Source: Lampropedia aestuarii (GTDB taxonomy: Bacteria > Pseudomonadota > Gammaproteobacteria > Burkholderiales > Burkholderiaceae_C). Taken from it: a DNA stretch of 64,000 bases. The position numbers and the translations under genes were made by a program. Under the pieces are notes generated by a model. The model was not told the DNA's origin. It saw only the letters and a program-made list of their open reading frames with translations, and did no database searches. How positions within the stretch are numbered: the stretch's first letter is position 1; each line of letters begins with the position of its first letter. Shown one piece after another: positions 17,512-25,409 of this stretch. The stretch covers positions 62,001 through 126,000 of the forward strand of contig NZ_SSWX01000013.1 of NCBI RefSeq assembly GCF_004803635.1. The letters run 5' to 3'.

Positions 17512-18516
17512 ATGCGACTGCCCATGCCTCGCCTGCATTATTTTGTAGGAATTGCTTGCTCCATGCTGGTGACAGGTAGTTTTGCGCAAGCGCAAGAGCG
17601 CACGCCAGCGCAGCAGGCCTTGGCATCTGCGCGCTTTACCATCATCTCGCCTTTTCCTGCTGGCGGGCCCACGGATGTGTTGGCGCGCACCTTGGCTGAA
17701 GGCTTGAGTGCCCGCTATGGCCAGCCCGCAGTAGTGGAAAACCTGGCCGGTGCAGGCGGCAATATTGGCATGGAGCGTGCCAAACGTGCCAGGGGCAATG
17801 GTCACACATTGTTGGTGGTGCCAGCAGGCAATATCACCATCAACCCTGTGTTGATGCCGAACTTTCCGTTCAATATCCAGCGCGATTTCACGCCCATCAC
17901 CATGCTGGCGAACACGCCCAACGTACTGGTCGTTCATCGCGATGCCGGCATTGACACTGTGGATGCCCTGATTGCCAAGGCAAAAGCTCAACCAGACAGC
18001 CTCAGCTACGCCACTCCTGGCGTTGGAAGTGGGCTGCATATGGCAGGGGAGTTGTTCAAGCACAACGCAGAGGTCGACATATTGCATGTGGCGTATCGCG
18101 GCACAGGCCCGGCCATCAATGACGTTATGGCTGGGGTCGTGCCAATGGCGTTCAGCAGCCTGTTTTCGGTCATGCCCTATATGCAGGCGGGCACGCTCAA
18201 GGTGCTGGCAACCACCTCGGCATTGCGCTCACCCATTGCCCCTGAGCTGCCCACCTTGAACGAGTTGGGCGTGCCAGGCATCGATGTGAGCTCGTGGTAT
18301 GGCTTGTTGGGTCCAGCTGGCATGGAGTCTGAACTGGTTCAGCAGTTGGCCCAGGATGCAGCAGAAATTCTGGCCGAGCCAGACATACAAGCGCGCTTGA
18401 CCAACCAGGGCATGAGTAGCAGGTCCATGAGTCCTGCAGAGTTTGCCAGCAGCATTCTGGTCGAAACACGCGAATGGGAAAAGCTGATTCAAGCCCGCAG
18501 GCTTGTGGCGAACTAA
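17512..18516 (+). CDS. Bug-type tripartite tricarboxylate transporter substrate receptor
   Basis: A 334-residue periplasmic receptor. The signal peptide covers about residues 1-26 (ending GSFAQA). FTIISPFPAGGPTDVLAR, VVENLAGAGGNIG, ATPGVGSG and FSSLFSVMPYM are the standard motifs of the Bug (TctC) family, which is greatly expanded in Burkholderiales. No TctA or TctB membrane genes are present here, so it is an orphan receptor that must borrow a permease or act as a sensor. GAAGGAG precedes ATG 17512. It probably binds a carboxylated pathway substrate. Confidence 0.9.
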   Translation: MRLPMPRLHYFVGIACSMLVTGSFAQAQERTPAQQALASARFTIISPFPAGGPTDVLARTLAEGLSARYGQPAVVENLAGAGGNIGMERAKRARGNGHTLLVVPAGNITINPVLMPNFPFNIQRDFTPITMLANTPNVLVVHRDAGIDTVDALIAKAKAQPDSLSYATPGVGSGLHMAGELFKHNAEVDILHVAYRGTGPAINDVMAGVVPMAFSSLFSVMPYMQAGTLKVLATTSALRSPIAPELPTLNELGVPGIDVSSWYGLLGPAGMESELVQQLAQDAAEILAEPDIQARLTNQGMSSRSMSPAEFASSILVETREWEKLIQARRLVAN

Positions 18517-18600
18517 GCCCAAGGAGATCAGCACCATGACGGCCATGGCGATGACGCAATCGCTTTTTATCTTCAATCCATACATTACAGCGGAGGCACT

Positions 18601-18927
18601 ATGAATGACCGTGATAAGCAGCTTCTTTTGACCGTGGTGCTCAAGCACCACCCGGGTCTGACGCTGGACGACGTGCAAGCACGCATGAAGGCCAGCGATT
18701 GGTGGGAGTCGTTTCCGCCACAGGGCTGCCGCATTGTCTCGTGGACCGTGGCCATGGGCCTGGGACAAATTCTCACCCTGGAACTTCCCCCTGAGAAGTT
18801 GCCTCTTGTCAATTTGGAATTAGAGCGCCGCGCCTGGGGCGTTTTTACAACCGAATGTTATCCAAGTTATGACTTCGTGCCCGTGCGTGAACGCATTCGT
18901 GAACGCGTGCGCAACGGCGGCCAATAA
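18601..18927 (+). CDS. Small hypothetical protein of the catabolic cluster
   Basis: A 108-residue soluble protein with a clear GGAGG ribosome site. It contains DKQLLLTVVLKHHPGL, ASDWWESFPPQGC, SWTVAMGLGQILTLEL and a charged C terminus (RERIRERVR). The strand-helix pattern with a central hydrophobic strand suggests a ferredoxin-like alpha+beta barrel, as in muconolactone isomerases, but no catalytic motif is recognised. Its place between the Bug receptor and the oxygenase genes suggests a pathway role. Function unknown. Confidence 0.7.
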   Translation: MNDRDKQLLLTVVLKHHPGLTLDDVQARMKASDWWESFPPQGCRIVSWTVAMGLGQILTLELPPEKLPLVNLELERRAWGVFTTECYPSYDFVPVRERIRERVRNGGQ

Positions 18928-18969
18928 CTCTTACTACCTAGCGAAGACCTAGAAAAAAAGGAAATCCAC

Positions 18970-19197
18970 ATGACTGATCGCTACCTTGAACCACACCAGG
19001 CGCGCAAGCGCGCACCCACAACCTATGAAGACCTTTTGGGGGATGCCATTGAGCGCGCTTATGGCGCGGGCATCCATGATTTAAAAGACCTGGTTCAGGC
19101 ACTGAATGACAGCGGCCTGGCCAGTCCAAGCGGAAAAATCTGGACCGAAGAGGTCTATCGCCAGGAAATCGCAGACCTGGCCAACCAAACTGCGTGA
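18970..19197 (+). CDS. Small hypothetical protein, recombinase-like helical domain
   Basis: A 75-residue protein with AAGGAA upstream. It reads as three or four helices: YEDLLGDAIERAYGAG, DLKDLVQALNDSG and TEEVYRQEIADLAN. The pattern 'gly-ala-pro/ser-pro-ser-gly-lys-trp' (LASPSGKIWTEE) resembles the small helix-turn-helix segment of serine recombinases that reads new gene copies, but the protein has no catalytic domain. It ends 23 bases before the Rieske oxygenase gene. It could be a small accessory or regulatory factor of the oxygenase. Function unknown. Confidence 0.65.
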   Translation: MTDRYLEPHQARKRAPTTYEDLLGDAIERAYGAGIHDLKDLVQALNDSGLASPSGKIWTEEVYRQEIADLANQTA

Positions 19198-19220
19198 CCC
19201 CACTAGCGAGGAATCACTCT

Positions 19221-20258
19221 ATGACCACGAATGGCATCCAATCCTACACCCCTGATCAATTGCTCGAAATCGGCTTGAAGGATCTTTGGTATCCGCTGTG
19301 CCCCAGCTCCTTTATCAAGAAAACACCCGTCTCGCTGCGCCGTTTGGGCCGCAAACTGGCCTTGTGGCGTGACCAGCAAGGCGTCTTGCATGCATTGGAG
19401 GACCGTTGCCCCCACCGAGGTGCACCACTCTCGCAAGGCGTGATCCTGGGCGACCGGCTCTCCTGTCCCTACCACGGTGTTGAAGTGCGCTGTGACGGTA
19501 CCGTGACGCGCGTACCAGGCAGCCCTGGCTGTAAGCTGGAAGGATCACGCCCCACTTTCCACTTCCACATTCGAGAAGCCGCTGACGTTGTTTGGCTCTA
19601 CAACAGCCAAGAGCCGGTGGACGTGCCGCCCCCTTTGGTGTTGCCAGAGGAGCTGACCAATGATGACGAATACGGCCATTTCATTTGCTACACAGAATGG
19701 AAGGGCGACTACCGCTATGTGCTGGACAACGTCATGGACCCGATGCATGGAACCTACCTGCACAAGCAATCGCACTCCATGGCTGAAGGCGACTCATCTG
19801 CCAAATTTGGCATTCGCGCAACCGATACCGGCTTTGTGTTCGAGAAAGAAGGCCAGCGCAATGTGAACTTTGACTGGACCGAATGGGCTGATACCGGCAC
19901 GCATTGGATGCGCCTAGAAATTCCGTATCCCAAAACCGGTGGCCCAGGCGGTAACTTCATCATTATTGGCAGCTACACGCCGATTTCTCCAACCTTGTCG
20001 GCGGTATTCCACTGGCGCTGCCGCAAGTTGCCCAAAGGCTGGCAGCGTGACACATGGCGATTTCTTTATCAGAACCGATTGGAGGCACGCCATTGGCACG
20101 TGTTAGAGCAGGACCGCACCATGCTCGAGAACATGGAGCCCGATGCGAACCAGCATGAAGAACTCTACCAACATGATTTGGGCGTTGTGCGTTTGCGCCG
20201 CCACCTCAAAGGCTTGGCACAGGCACAGATCAACTCTCAACAGAACTCCACAGTATGA
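19221..20258 (+). CDS. Rieske non-haem iron oxygenase, oxygenase component (VanA/TsaM-like)
   Basis: A 345-residue oxygenase alpha subunit. The Rieske 2Fe-2S ligands are C63 and H65 (CPHRGAPL) and C82 and H85 (CPYHG). The mononuclear iron site is N170, D173, H176 and H181 (DNVMDPMHGTYLH), with the third ligand further on. The short length and single-subunit form match the demethylase/monooxygenase branch that works with VanB-type reductases (vanillate, toluenesulfonate, phthalate). GAGGA precedes ATG 19221. The stop overlaps the RidA start as ATGA. It is likely to be the first oxidative step of the pathway. Confidence 0.9.
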   Translation: MTTNGIQSYTPDQLLEIGLKDLWYPLCPSSFIKKTPVSLRRLGRKLALWRDQQGVLHALEDRCPHRGAPLSQGVILGDRLSCPYHGVEVRCDGTVTRVPGSPGCKLEGSRPTFHFHIREAADVVWLYNSQEPVDVPPPLVLPEELTNDDEYGHFICYTEWKGDYRYVLDNVMDPMHGTYLHKQSHSMAEGDSSAKFGIRATDTGFVFEKEGQRNVNFDWTEWADTGTHWMRLEIPYPKTGGPGGNFIIIGSYTPISPTLSAVFHWRCRKLPKGWQRDTWRFLYQNRLEARHWHVLEQDRTMLENMEPDANQHEELYQHDLGVVRLRRHLKGLAQAQINSQQNSTV

Positions 20259-20707
20259 CAAAAAACCATCCCCTTGAAGTGACGCGCGTGGTGTGCGAGT
20301 CGGTGCCCGATTTGCCGCATGCCAGTTGGTCGAATGCGCTGGTAGTGGGGCAGGAGGTCGTGCTGTCTGGGCAGACTGGCCACCCCGCCACGCGCAACGC
20401 AGCACAGGCAGGCAGCCCACTTGGCGCCTACGAGCAAACCTTGGTGGTGTTGAAAAAAATCCAGGCGCTACTTGAAGCGGCAGGTGGTGGCACGCACAAC
20501 ATTCTGAAGCTGGTCGTGTACGTCACTGACATCGCTGACAAGGACGAAGTGGGCCGTGCTCGGCGTGACTTCTTTGGCCAAGGGCCGTATCCAGCCTCCA
20601 CCCTGGTGGCGGTCTCTGCGTTGGTGTTTCCTGAGCTGCGGGTCGAGATTGACGCCATTGCACGCCTGGATGTCGATCTGCGAGATGCCAGTCTTGCCAA
20701 AGAGTAA
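20255..20707 (+). CDS. RidA family protein (YjgF/YER057c/UK114)
   Basis: A 150-residue RidA-fold protein with core motifs ALVVGQEVVLSGQTG, ILKLVVYVTDIAD, and VEIDAIARL near the end. RidA proteins hydrolyse enamines/imines such as 2-aminoacrylate, and the family also contains 2-aminomuconate deaminases. Placement between the oxygenase and its reductase, with a 4-base overlap, argues for a pathway role. This could mean that an amino-substituted ring-fission product is deaminated here, which is an inference. Confidence 0.85.
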   Translation: MTKNHPLEVTRVVCESVPDLPHASWSNALVVGQEVVLSGQTGHPATRNAAQAGSPLGAYEQTLVVLKKIQALLEAAGGGTHNILKLVVYVTDIADKDEVGRARRDFFGQGPYPASTLVAVSALVFPELRVEIDAIARLDVDLRDASLAKE

Positions 20708-20736
20708 ATCCGTTCGTTATCTCAAGAGGTTCAGAT

Positions 20737-21705
20737 ATGTCATCTCAAACGCTGCAAGCGCTGGTGCATACGATGCGCTGCGAGGCTGACGGCATCGTCA
20801 GTGTCGAGTTTCGGCCAGCCACTGCGGCTGAAAAGTTTCCCGACTTCGAGGCCGGCTCCCATATTGACTTGCATTTGCCCAATGGACTGGTGCGCAGTTA
20901 CTCGTTATGCAACCCTTCCAGCGACAGCCAGCGCTATGTCGTAGGCGTGCTCAATGACCGCAAGAGCCGCGGCGGCTCTCGCTATGTGCACCAACAATTG
21001 CGCGTTGGCTCCACACTGCCCATTTCGTCACCCCGCAACAACTTCCAACTTGATGAAAACGCACAACGCTCGGTACTGGTGGCTGGGGGTATTGGCGTCA
21101 CGCCGATTTGGAGCATGTTGCAAAGATTGACGGCCATTGGCCGGTCGGTAGAACTTGTCTACTGCGCACGCAGCCGCAAGGAGGCCGCTTTCTGCGATGG
21201 CATAGAGGCATTGGCGCGTGAGCATTCGGTGCCAGTGACATGGCATTTCGACGACCAGGTGGGGGCGCCACCAGATCTGACAGCGCTCTTGGCCAACAAA
21301 GGAGACAACAGCCATTACTATTGCTGCGGGCCAACACCCATGCTGGATGCGTTTGAGCGCAGCTGTGAGCAGCTGGGTTATGCCAATGTGCATATCGAGC
21401 GCTTTGCTGCAGTACATGTGCCAGCGCCTAGCGCGACTCAAAGTTATGTAGTGGAATGCGCCAAGAGCGGAAAAAGCATTGAAGTGCCTCCTGGCAAAAC
21501 GATTCTTGACAGCCTGATCGATGCGGGCCTGAAACCCGACCACAGTTGCAAGGAAGGGGTGTGTGGCGCGTGTGAGATTGCGGTGATTGAGGGGGAGGTA
21601 GAGCACCTCGACGGTATCCTGACCAAAGCCGAGCGTGAGTCCAATAAGACGATGATGATTTGTGTCTCTCGGGCCAAATCACAGCGGCTGGTACTGGATA
21701 TATGA
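20737..21705 (+). CDS. Ferredoxin reductase of the Rieske oxygenase (PDR/VanB family)
   Basis: A 322-residue iron-sulfur flavoprotein. The flavin motif is RSYSLCN (about 53-59), the NAD site is GGIGVTP (117-123) with CCGPTPM (196-202), and the C-terminal plant-type 2Fe-2S ligands are C271, C276, C279 and C309. This order (flavin, NAD, ferredoxin) is typical of phthalate dioxygenase reductase and VanB. It passes electrons from NAD(P)H to the oxygenase encoded at 19221. It is the last gene of the catabolic block. Confidence 0.92.
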   Translation: MSSQTLQALVHTMRCEADGIVSVEFRPATAAEKFPDFEAGSHIDLHLPNGLVRSYSLCNPSSDSQRYVVGVLNDRKSRGGSRYVHQQLRVGSTLPISSPRNNFQLDENAQRSVLVAGGIGVTPIWSMLQRLTAIGRSVELVYCARSRKEAAFCDGIEALAREHSVPVTWHFDDQVGAPPDLTALLANKGDNSHYYCCGPTPMLDAFERSCEQLGYANVHIERFAAVHVPAPSATQSYVVECAKSGKSIEVPPGKTILDSLIDAGLKPDHSCKEGVCGACEIAVIEGEVEHLDGILTKAERESNKTMMICVSRAKSQRLVLDI

Positions 21706-22057
21706 CCGCCCATGCGGCAGATTAAGAGATGCTAACACCGCACCCCGCAAACCAACGGTTTGCGGCTGAGACCAGGTATGCAGCTGCAGGCAGCGCAACG
21801 TGTATGACCAGCTTGTACAGCGATATGCCAAGGGTGGTGTTAGCGGCTCTGAAAATGCGCTTCTTAGGCTTCTTAGGCTTCTTAGATTGGCTGGTGCTAT
21901 CAAGCCAGCTCAATCCTGCCCAAGCCAGCACCACAAGCGCATACCAAGCTCGCCAAGGCAGCTTGAGCGCATGTTTGACACGCACCCAGCACATTTGCAT
22001 GGATGCTGGGCGGCCTTGCGCCACTCTGAAAAGACCATCAACAGGTTCTTCCACGCA
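21706..22057. other. Intergenic region after the catabolic operon
   Basis: About 350 bases. A 9-base unit, TTCTTAGGC, is repeated in tandem nearly three times at about 21870-21893. On the minus strand a 110-codon frame (22054-21722) encodes two hydrophobic stretches and a lysine/proline tract from these repeats, but has no ribosome site. Sequence near 22030-22050 (CATCAACAGGTTCTT) faintly resembles the outer end of the A/B/C repeat family. No gene is called. Confidence 0.35.
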
Positions 22058-22088
22058 ACGTAGCCGAATTCAATCGGCTACGTTTTTT
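22058..22088 (+). terminator. Rho-independent terminator after the catabolic operon
   Basis: A 10-bp perfect stem (ACGTAGCCGA with TCGGCTACGT), a short loop and a run of seven T on the + strand. It follows the reductase gene by about 350 bases and would end that operon. It points towards the convergent DUF2501 gene, for which it lacks a T tract. Confidence 0.85.
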
Positions 22089-22137
22089 TGCACGCGCACG
22101 CGTTTTTCAGAAGTGGTTCGACCTGCTCAGGCCTGAC

Positions 22138-22734
22138 TTACAGCAGCGATGTGGCGTTGTCCAGCACGTAATCGCAGGCTTTTTCCTTGACGTTGTCCTG
22201 GATGCTGTTCAAGTTGAAGGATGTGCCATTGCCGCCCGTGAGCAAGCCGCCCAGGCCGCTGGCGTAAGAACTGTCTTTCTCAGGCTCGGCCTTGCCCAGA
22301 CCTGCCTTGCTCAACAAGCCTGCTTTCAAGTTGTCAACATTGGCCTTTTTCAGGTAATTGTTTTTCACGCAATACTCCAGCACGCCCGCCACGTTGCCTG
22401 CTGAGCTGCTGGCAATATTGGGCATGCCTAGACCGCTCAGCGCGGACGCGCCCAAGGCGCTAGACGACGCTGAACCGCCCAAAGCACTGCCTAATGCCGA
22501 GGCACCATTGGAGGAGCCCGATAAACCGGTCGCACCCGATCCGTTGAGTTTTTGCAAGGCACTGCCCGAATCCTTTGTGGGCGTTGTACCCGATTGTCCC
22601 AAGCCCAGACTGGAGCCTGCTTGTGCCTTGAGCTTGTCGGTGGCAGATTCACCGGCCGCATGCGCGGCCATGCCGCTCGCCAAACAAGCTGTCAAGGCAG
22701 CCAGGGAAATCGATTGACGGAAAGTCCATGCCAT
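22138..22734 (-). CDS. DUF2501 domain protein (YjjA-like), secreted
   Basis: A 198-residue protein with a signal peptide (about residues 1-26, ending AAHA). A long Ser/Gly/Ala-rich linker follows (about 40-110). The conserved domain then runs from NVAGVLEYCVKNNYL through GLLTGG to KEKACDYVLD. The pair of conserved Cys (YCVKNN and KACDYV) and the surrounding pattern match E. coli YjjA, a protein of unknown function in the envelope. The linker is longer than usual. GGAG lies before ATG 22734. Confidence 0.85.
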   Translation of the reverse strand: MAWTFRQSISLAALTACLASGMAAHAAGESATDKLKAQAGSSLGLGQSGTTPTKDSGSALQKLNGSGATGLSGSSNGASALGSALGGSASSSALGASALSGLGMPNIASSSAGNVAGVLEYCVKNNYLKKANVDNLKAGLLSKAGLGKAEPEKDSSYASGLGGLLTGGNGTSFNLNSIQDNVKEKACDYVLDNATSLL

Positions 22735-22956
22735 AAAAAATCTCCTAATCAGTCAGCGAAGTCAATTAAAGATCGTCTATACGATGGGCGCGCCTACGGT
22801 CAAGCCACATTAAGCGCCTAAAGCCCAATCGCCACTATACCCACAAGTCCACGATCGCGTCGTGCGGGCTGTTTGCTTCAATGACTGACAGTAAGAGCGC
22901 GTTTACACGTCGATGTGAAAACGCTGCCACAGGCGCTCATAGAAGCGAACAAGTTC

Positions 22957-23427
22957 TTAGGCTTCCAATACGCGACCGGCTTTTTTCTCGTCTTCGCTGG
23001 CCACGCGCACTTTGACAATTTCCACGTCAAAAAACAAAGTTTTACCCGCCAGTGGGTGGTTGCCATCAATCGTGGCCATGCCGTCCTCTACCGCCGTCAC
23101 GGTCACCATCATGGCATCGCCTTCAGGGCCTTGGGCTTGGAACTGCACGCCTGGCTCGACCGTGGCATCGTCAGGAAACACCGCCAAAGGCACGACTTGC
23201 ACGGCCTCGTCGTAGTACTCGCCGTAGGCGTCTTCAGGCGCGACTTCGACCTTGAATTTGTCGCCCACTTCTTTGTCTTGCAGTTCTTTTTCAAGGCCGG
23301 GAATGATGTTGCCTGCGCCTTGCAAATACACCAAAGGCTGGCCAGCAGGGGACTGGTCAAGCACTTTGCCGCTGTCATCAGTCAGAACGTAATGGAAAAA
23401 AGCAACGCTGTGGTGGGAGATTTTCAT
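22957..23427 (-). CDS. FKBP-type peptidyl-prolyl isomerase, SlyD-like
   Basis: A 156-residue SlyD-type protein. The split FKBP half-domains (YVLTDDSGKVLDQSP, GNIIPGLEKEL; then FFDVEIVKV) flank an inserted chaperone 'IF' domain (about 70-125, PEDAYGEYYDEAVQVVP to NHPLAGKTL). It catalyses prolyl isomerisation in the cytoplasm and aids folding. The C-terminal His/Cys-rich nickel-binding tail of E. coli SlyD is missing. ATG 23427 begins the conserved part; a longer frame to 23529 adds unrelated residues. Confidence 0.88.
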   Translation of the reverse strand: MKISHHSVAFFHYVLTDDSGKVLDQSPAGQPLVYLQGAGNIIPGLEKELQDKEVGDKFKVEVAPEDAYGEYYDEAVQVVPLAVFPDDATVEPGVQFQAQGPEGDAMMVTVTAVEDGMATIDGNHPLAGKTLFFDVEIVKVRVASEDEKKAGRVLEA

Positions 23428-23747
23428 GGGGAGCTTGGGGTAGGAGAAAGTCAAAAAGAAGATGCGGCGGGCCATGCCACAGCTGGGCTTGTGCTGGTGG
23501 ACAAGTCCAGCCGCGATGGGCGGTGCCATGCATCACAGACAATACAGGCGCGCTGGCGCAAGCCGCATTCAAGTGCTCAGATTGTAATGGCAGGCTTGCG
23601 GCGCAGTCCTTGCAACTGAAGCACATGTGCGCTGCACCACCGGTATGCGTCATGCAGCAGCATGGACCTGCACAGCCGCCATTGGCACGGCAACAGGCGT
23701 CAATGGAGAGCGGTTAGGAGGCAATTGCGGCCCACAACAGCAGCATG
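23428..23747. other. Intergenic region between two FKBP genes, no gene seen
   Basis: About 320 bases between the slyD-like gene and the terminator of the second FKBP gene. Short frames on both strands have no recognised family. No promoter could be placed with confidence, although the region must drive the slyD-like gene. Confidence 0.4.
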
Positions 23748-23773
23748 AAAAAAGCGCCGCATTGGCGGCGCTT
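23748..23773 (-). terminator. Rho-independent terminator of the FKBP gene
   Basis: On the minus strand the sequence reads AAGCGCCGCC, loop, GCGGCGCTTTTTTC: a 9-bp GC-rich stem and a T tract. It lies about 30 bases after the stop of the FKBP gene at 23805. Confidence 0.85.
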
Positions 23774-23804
23774 GCTCAGCGAAGGCTTGGCTCAAGCCCA
23801 GCGG

Positions 23805-24161
23805 TCAGTGCGCGTCCACCAGCTCCACATCGAACTTCAGAGTCGCGTTTGGAGGAATCACACCACCCGCACCGCGCGCGCCATAGCCCAGCTCTGCAGG
23901 AATCAGCAACGTGCGCTTGCCGCCAATTTTCATGCCTGTGAGACCTTCGTCCCAGCCCTTGATGACATGGCCAGCGCCAAGCGGGAACGCAATGGGCTGA
24001 CCACGGTCGTGGCTGGAGTCGAATTTCGCGCCTTGCTGGCCATCATTAAACAACCAGCCGGTGTAGTGCACATGCACATGGTGGCCAGCTTTGGCTTCTG
24101 CGCCAGTGCCCACTTCAGTGTCTTCATACTGCAAGCCCGAAGCGGTGGTGTTAAACGCCAT
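23805..24161 (-). CDS. FKBP-type peptidyl-prolyl cis-trans isomerase (FkpB/MIP-type small form)
   Basis: A 118-residue single FKBP domain without a signal peptide, so cytoplasmic. VHVHYTGWL, FDSSHDRGQPIAFPLG, VIKGWDEGL, GGKRTLLIPAELGYG and VIPPNATLKFDVEL are the canonical core with the aromatic active-site pocket. AAGGAGAT precedes ATG 24161; the longer frame to 24227 lacks a ribosome site. It speeds prolyl isomerisation during folding. It is probably transcribed alone. Confidence 0.92.
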   Translation of the reverse strand: MAFNTTASGLQYEDTEVGTGAEAKAGHHVHVHYTGWLFNDGQQGAKFDSSHDRGQPIAFPLGAGHVIKGWDEGLTGMKIGGKRTLLIPAELGYGARGAGGVIPPNATLKFDVELVDAH

Positions 24162-24287
24162 GGAAATCTCCTTGAATCTGTTGAATAAACAGCCAGTGTA
24201 ATGGCATTGGGCCAGGCATTGGGCCAAGCAACAACCGACCAGCCCTTTAACCCATGAGCCATCATGGCCAAAAGAAAGCAGATGGTC

Positions 24288-24420
24288 GTAGGGTGGGCTG
24301 CTTTGCTGCCCACGCCAGTTGCCGTTCAGAAAAAAGGCGTTGCAACAGGCTTTTAAAAATCACCCGTGGCTGTTTTGAGTACGCGCCATCCGCGTGGGCA
24401 GGAGACCTGCCCACCCTACC
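24288..24420. repeat. 133-bp inverted-repeat (MITE-like) element with GTAGGGTGGGC ends
   Basis: The left end GTAGGGTGGGC-tgctttgct-GCCCACG and the complement of the right end GTAGGGTGGGC-aggtctcct-GCCCACG match in about 22 of 27 positions. Each end is itself a small hairpin (GGGC/GCCC). The core of about 75 bases has no coding potential. The right end contains the stop codon of the low-GC DUF4145 gene at 24416. The shape is that of a small non-autonomous mobile element. Confidence 0.75.
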
Positions 24421-25294
24421 TTGCTTTTATAGAGAATAAAAATATATCTCTATCATTTATTTCCTCTGTTTTTTCATAATTTAAAAAATTTATTTTTCCT
24501 TCGAGTAGATCTCGATTAAATTTTTCGATGAATTCATCTTTTTTTCCCTCTATTAGTCTGGTTTTTTTTGATAGTAATGTTGTGATATTTATTGTTTCTG
24601 CGCCAGTAAATTCCATGCTTAATTTTTCTAATAATTTTAAAAATGAGTTGTAGTCGTCGATAATTGTTTCTAGATTTTTTGTTTTTTCTCTTAATATGTA
24701 TATCGAATTTAACATGTGTTCAATTATGTCGAGTGCGATGAGGATATCTGCTTTTTTTGGTTCTATTATGTCGTGAGCAGCATCATTCCCTAAGAATCTA
24801 ATGGCATGAAGCATCTTTTTGTCAGTATTGGATATATGGCCATTTTTTTGTAAGTTGTTTATTCTGACTTCGAGGTTTCTGCCTGGAATATTTAAGTCCT
24901 TGCATACCGCTTCTACAGTGGCACGTAGTCCAATGCTAGCGATCAGATAAGATTTTATGCCAAGTGTCTCTAAGGTTTGTATGTAAATATTCCTAACCAT
25001 TATAGGAAGATTGAATGTATTTGAAATTGGTCTGTGTTTTGCAATTACGGGTGGGTATGTTGTAAATTCAACGTTGTGATTTATTTCTCCGTTGTCATCC
25101 TCATAATACGCTTCATAGTCGTCGTATTTTTTTAAGAAGGCGTGTGAAAAACATCCTTGACATTTAACAATCATCCATGATGTCATGTCATGGTAGTCAT
25201 AAGGGTCTGATTCTTCAGAAAATGAAGCAAGTTCCTCGTGTCGTGTTCGTCGATGGCATTCGCGGCAATCTAATGAATATATTTCTTTTGACAT
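24416..25294 (-). CDS. DUF4145 domain protein, low-GC, probably acquired
   Basis: A 292-residue protein. The N terminus has CxxC (CRECH) and later CQGC, which may form a zinc-binding knuckle. The central DUF4145 core includes IGLRATVEAVCKDLNIPG, HAIRFLGNDAAH and ALDIIEHMLNSIY. The C-terminal third is charged and helical. DUF4145 proteins are of unknown role and are found in accessory regions and fused to restriction or other defence enzymes. The coding sequence is far richer in A and T than its neighbours. Its last codon and stop (AGG TAG) belong to the bordering repeat, so the C terminus may have been set by that insertion. Confidence 0.8.
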   Translation of the reverse strand: MSKEIYSLDCRECHRRTRHEELASFSEESDPYDYHDMTSWMIVKCQGCFSHAFLKKYDDYEAYYEDDNGEINHNVEFTTYPPVIAKHRPISNTFNLPIMVRNIYIQTLETLGIKSYLIASIGLRATVEAVCKDLNIPGRNLEVRINNLQKNGHISNTDKKMLHAIRFLGNDAAHDIIEPKKADILIALDIIEHMLNSIYILREKTKNLETIIDDYNSFLKLLEKLSMEFTGAETINITTLLSKKTRLIEGKKDEFIEKFNRDLLEGKINFLNYEKTEEINDRDIFLFSIKAR

Positions 25295-25409
25295 TTTATT
25301 TTTTCTTAATGATTTTCTTGTTGAGTATTGCTTGATTTTTCTACGTAATTGATTTTGTTGAGGCGTTGCCGAATTAATGTTGAATGATTTTATCGGTATT
25401 TTATCGGGG

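Noticed and set aside
24288-24420. CRISPR-like repeat
   Set aside because: Only one pair of inverted ends; no direct repeats with spacers. No CRISPR array was seen in the window.
24416-25294. DUF4145 gene as part of a restriction or toxin-antitoxin system
   Set aside because: No methylase, nuclease or antitoxin partner lies beside it; flanks are FKBP and uvrA.
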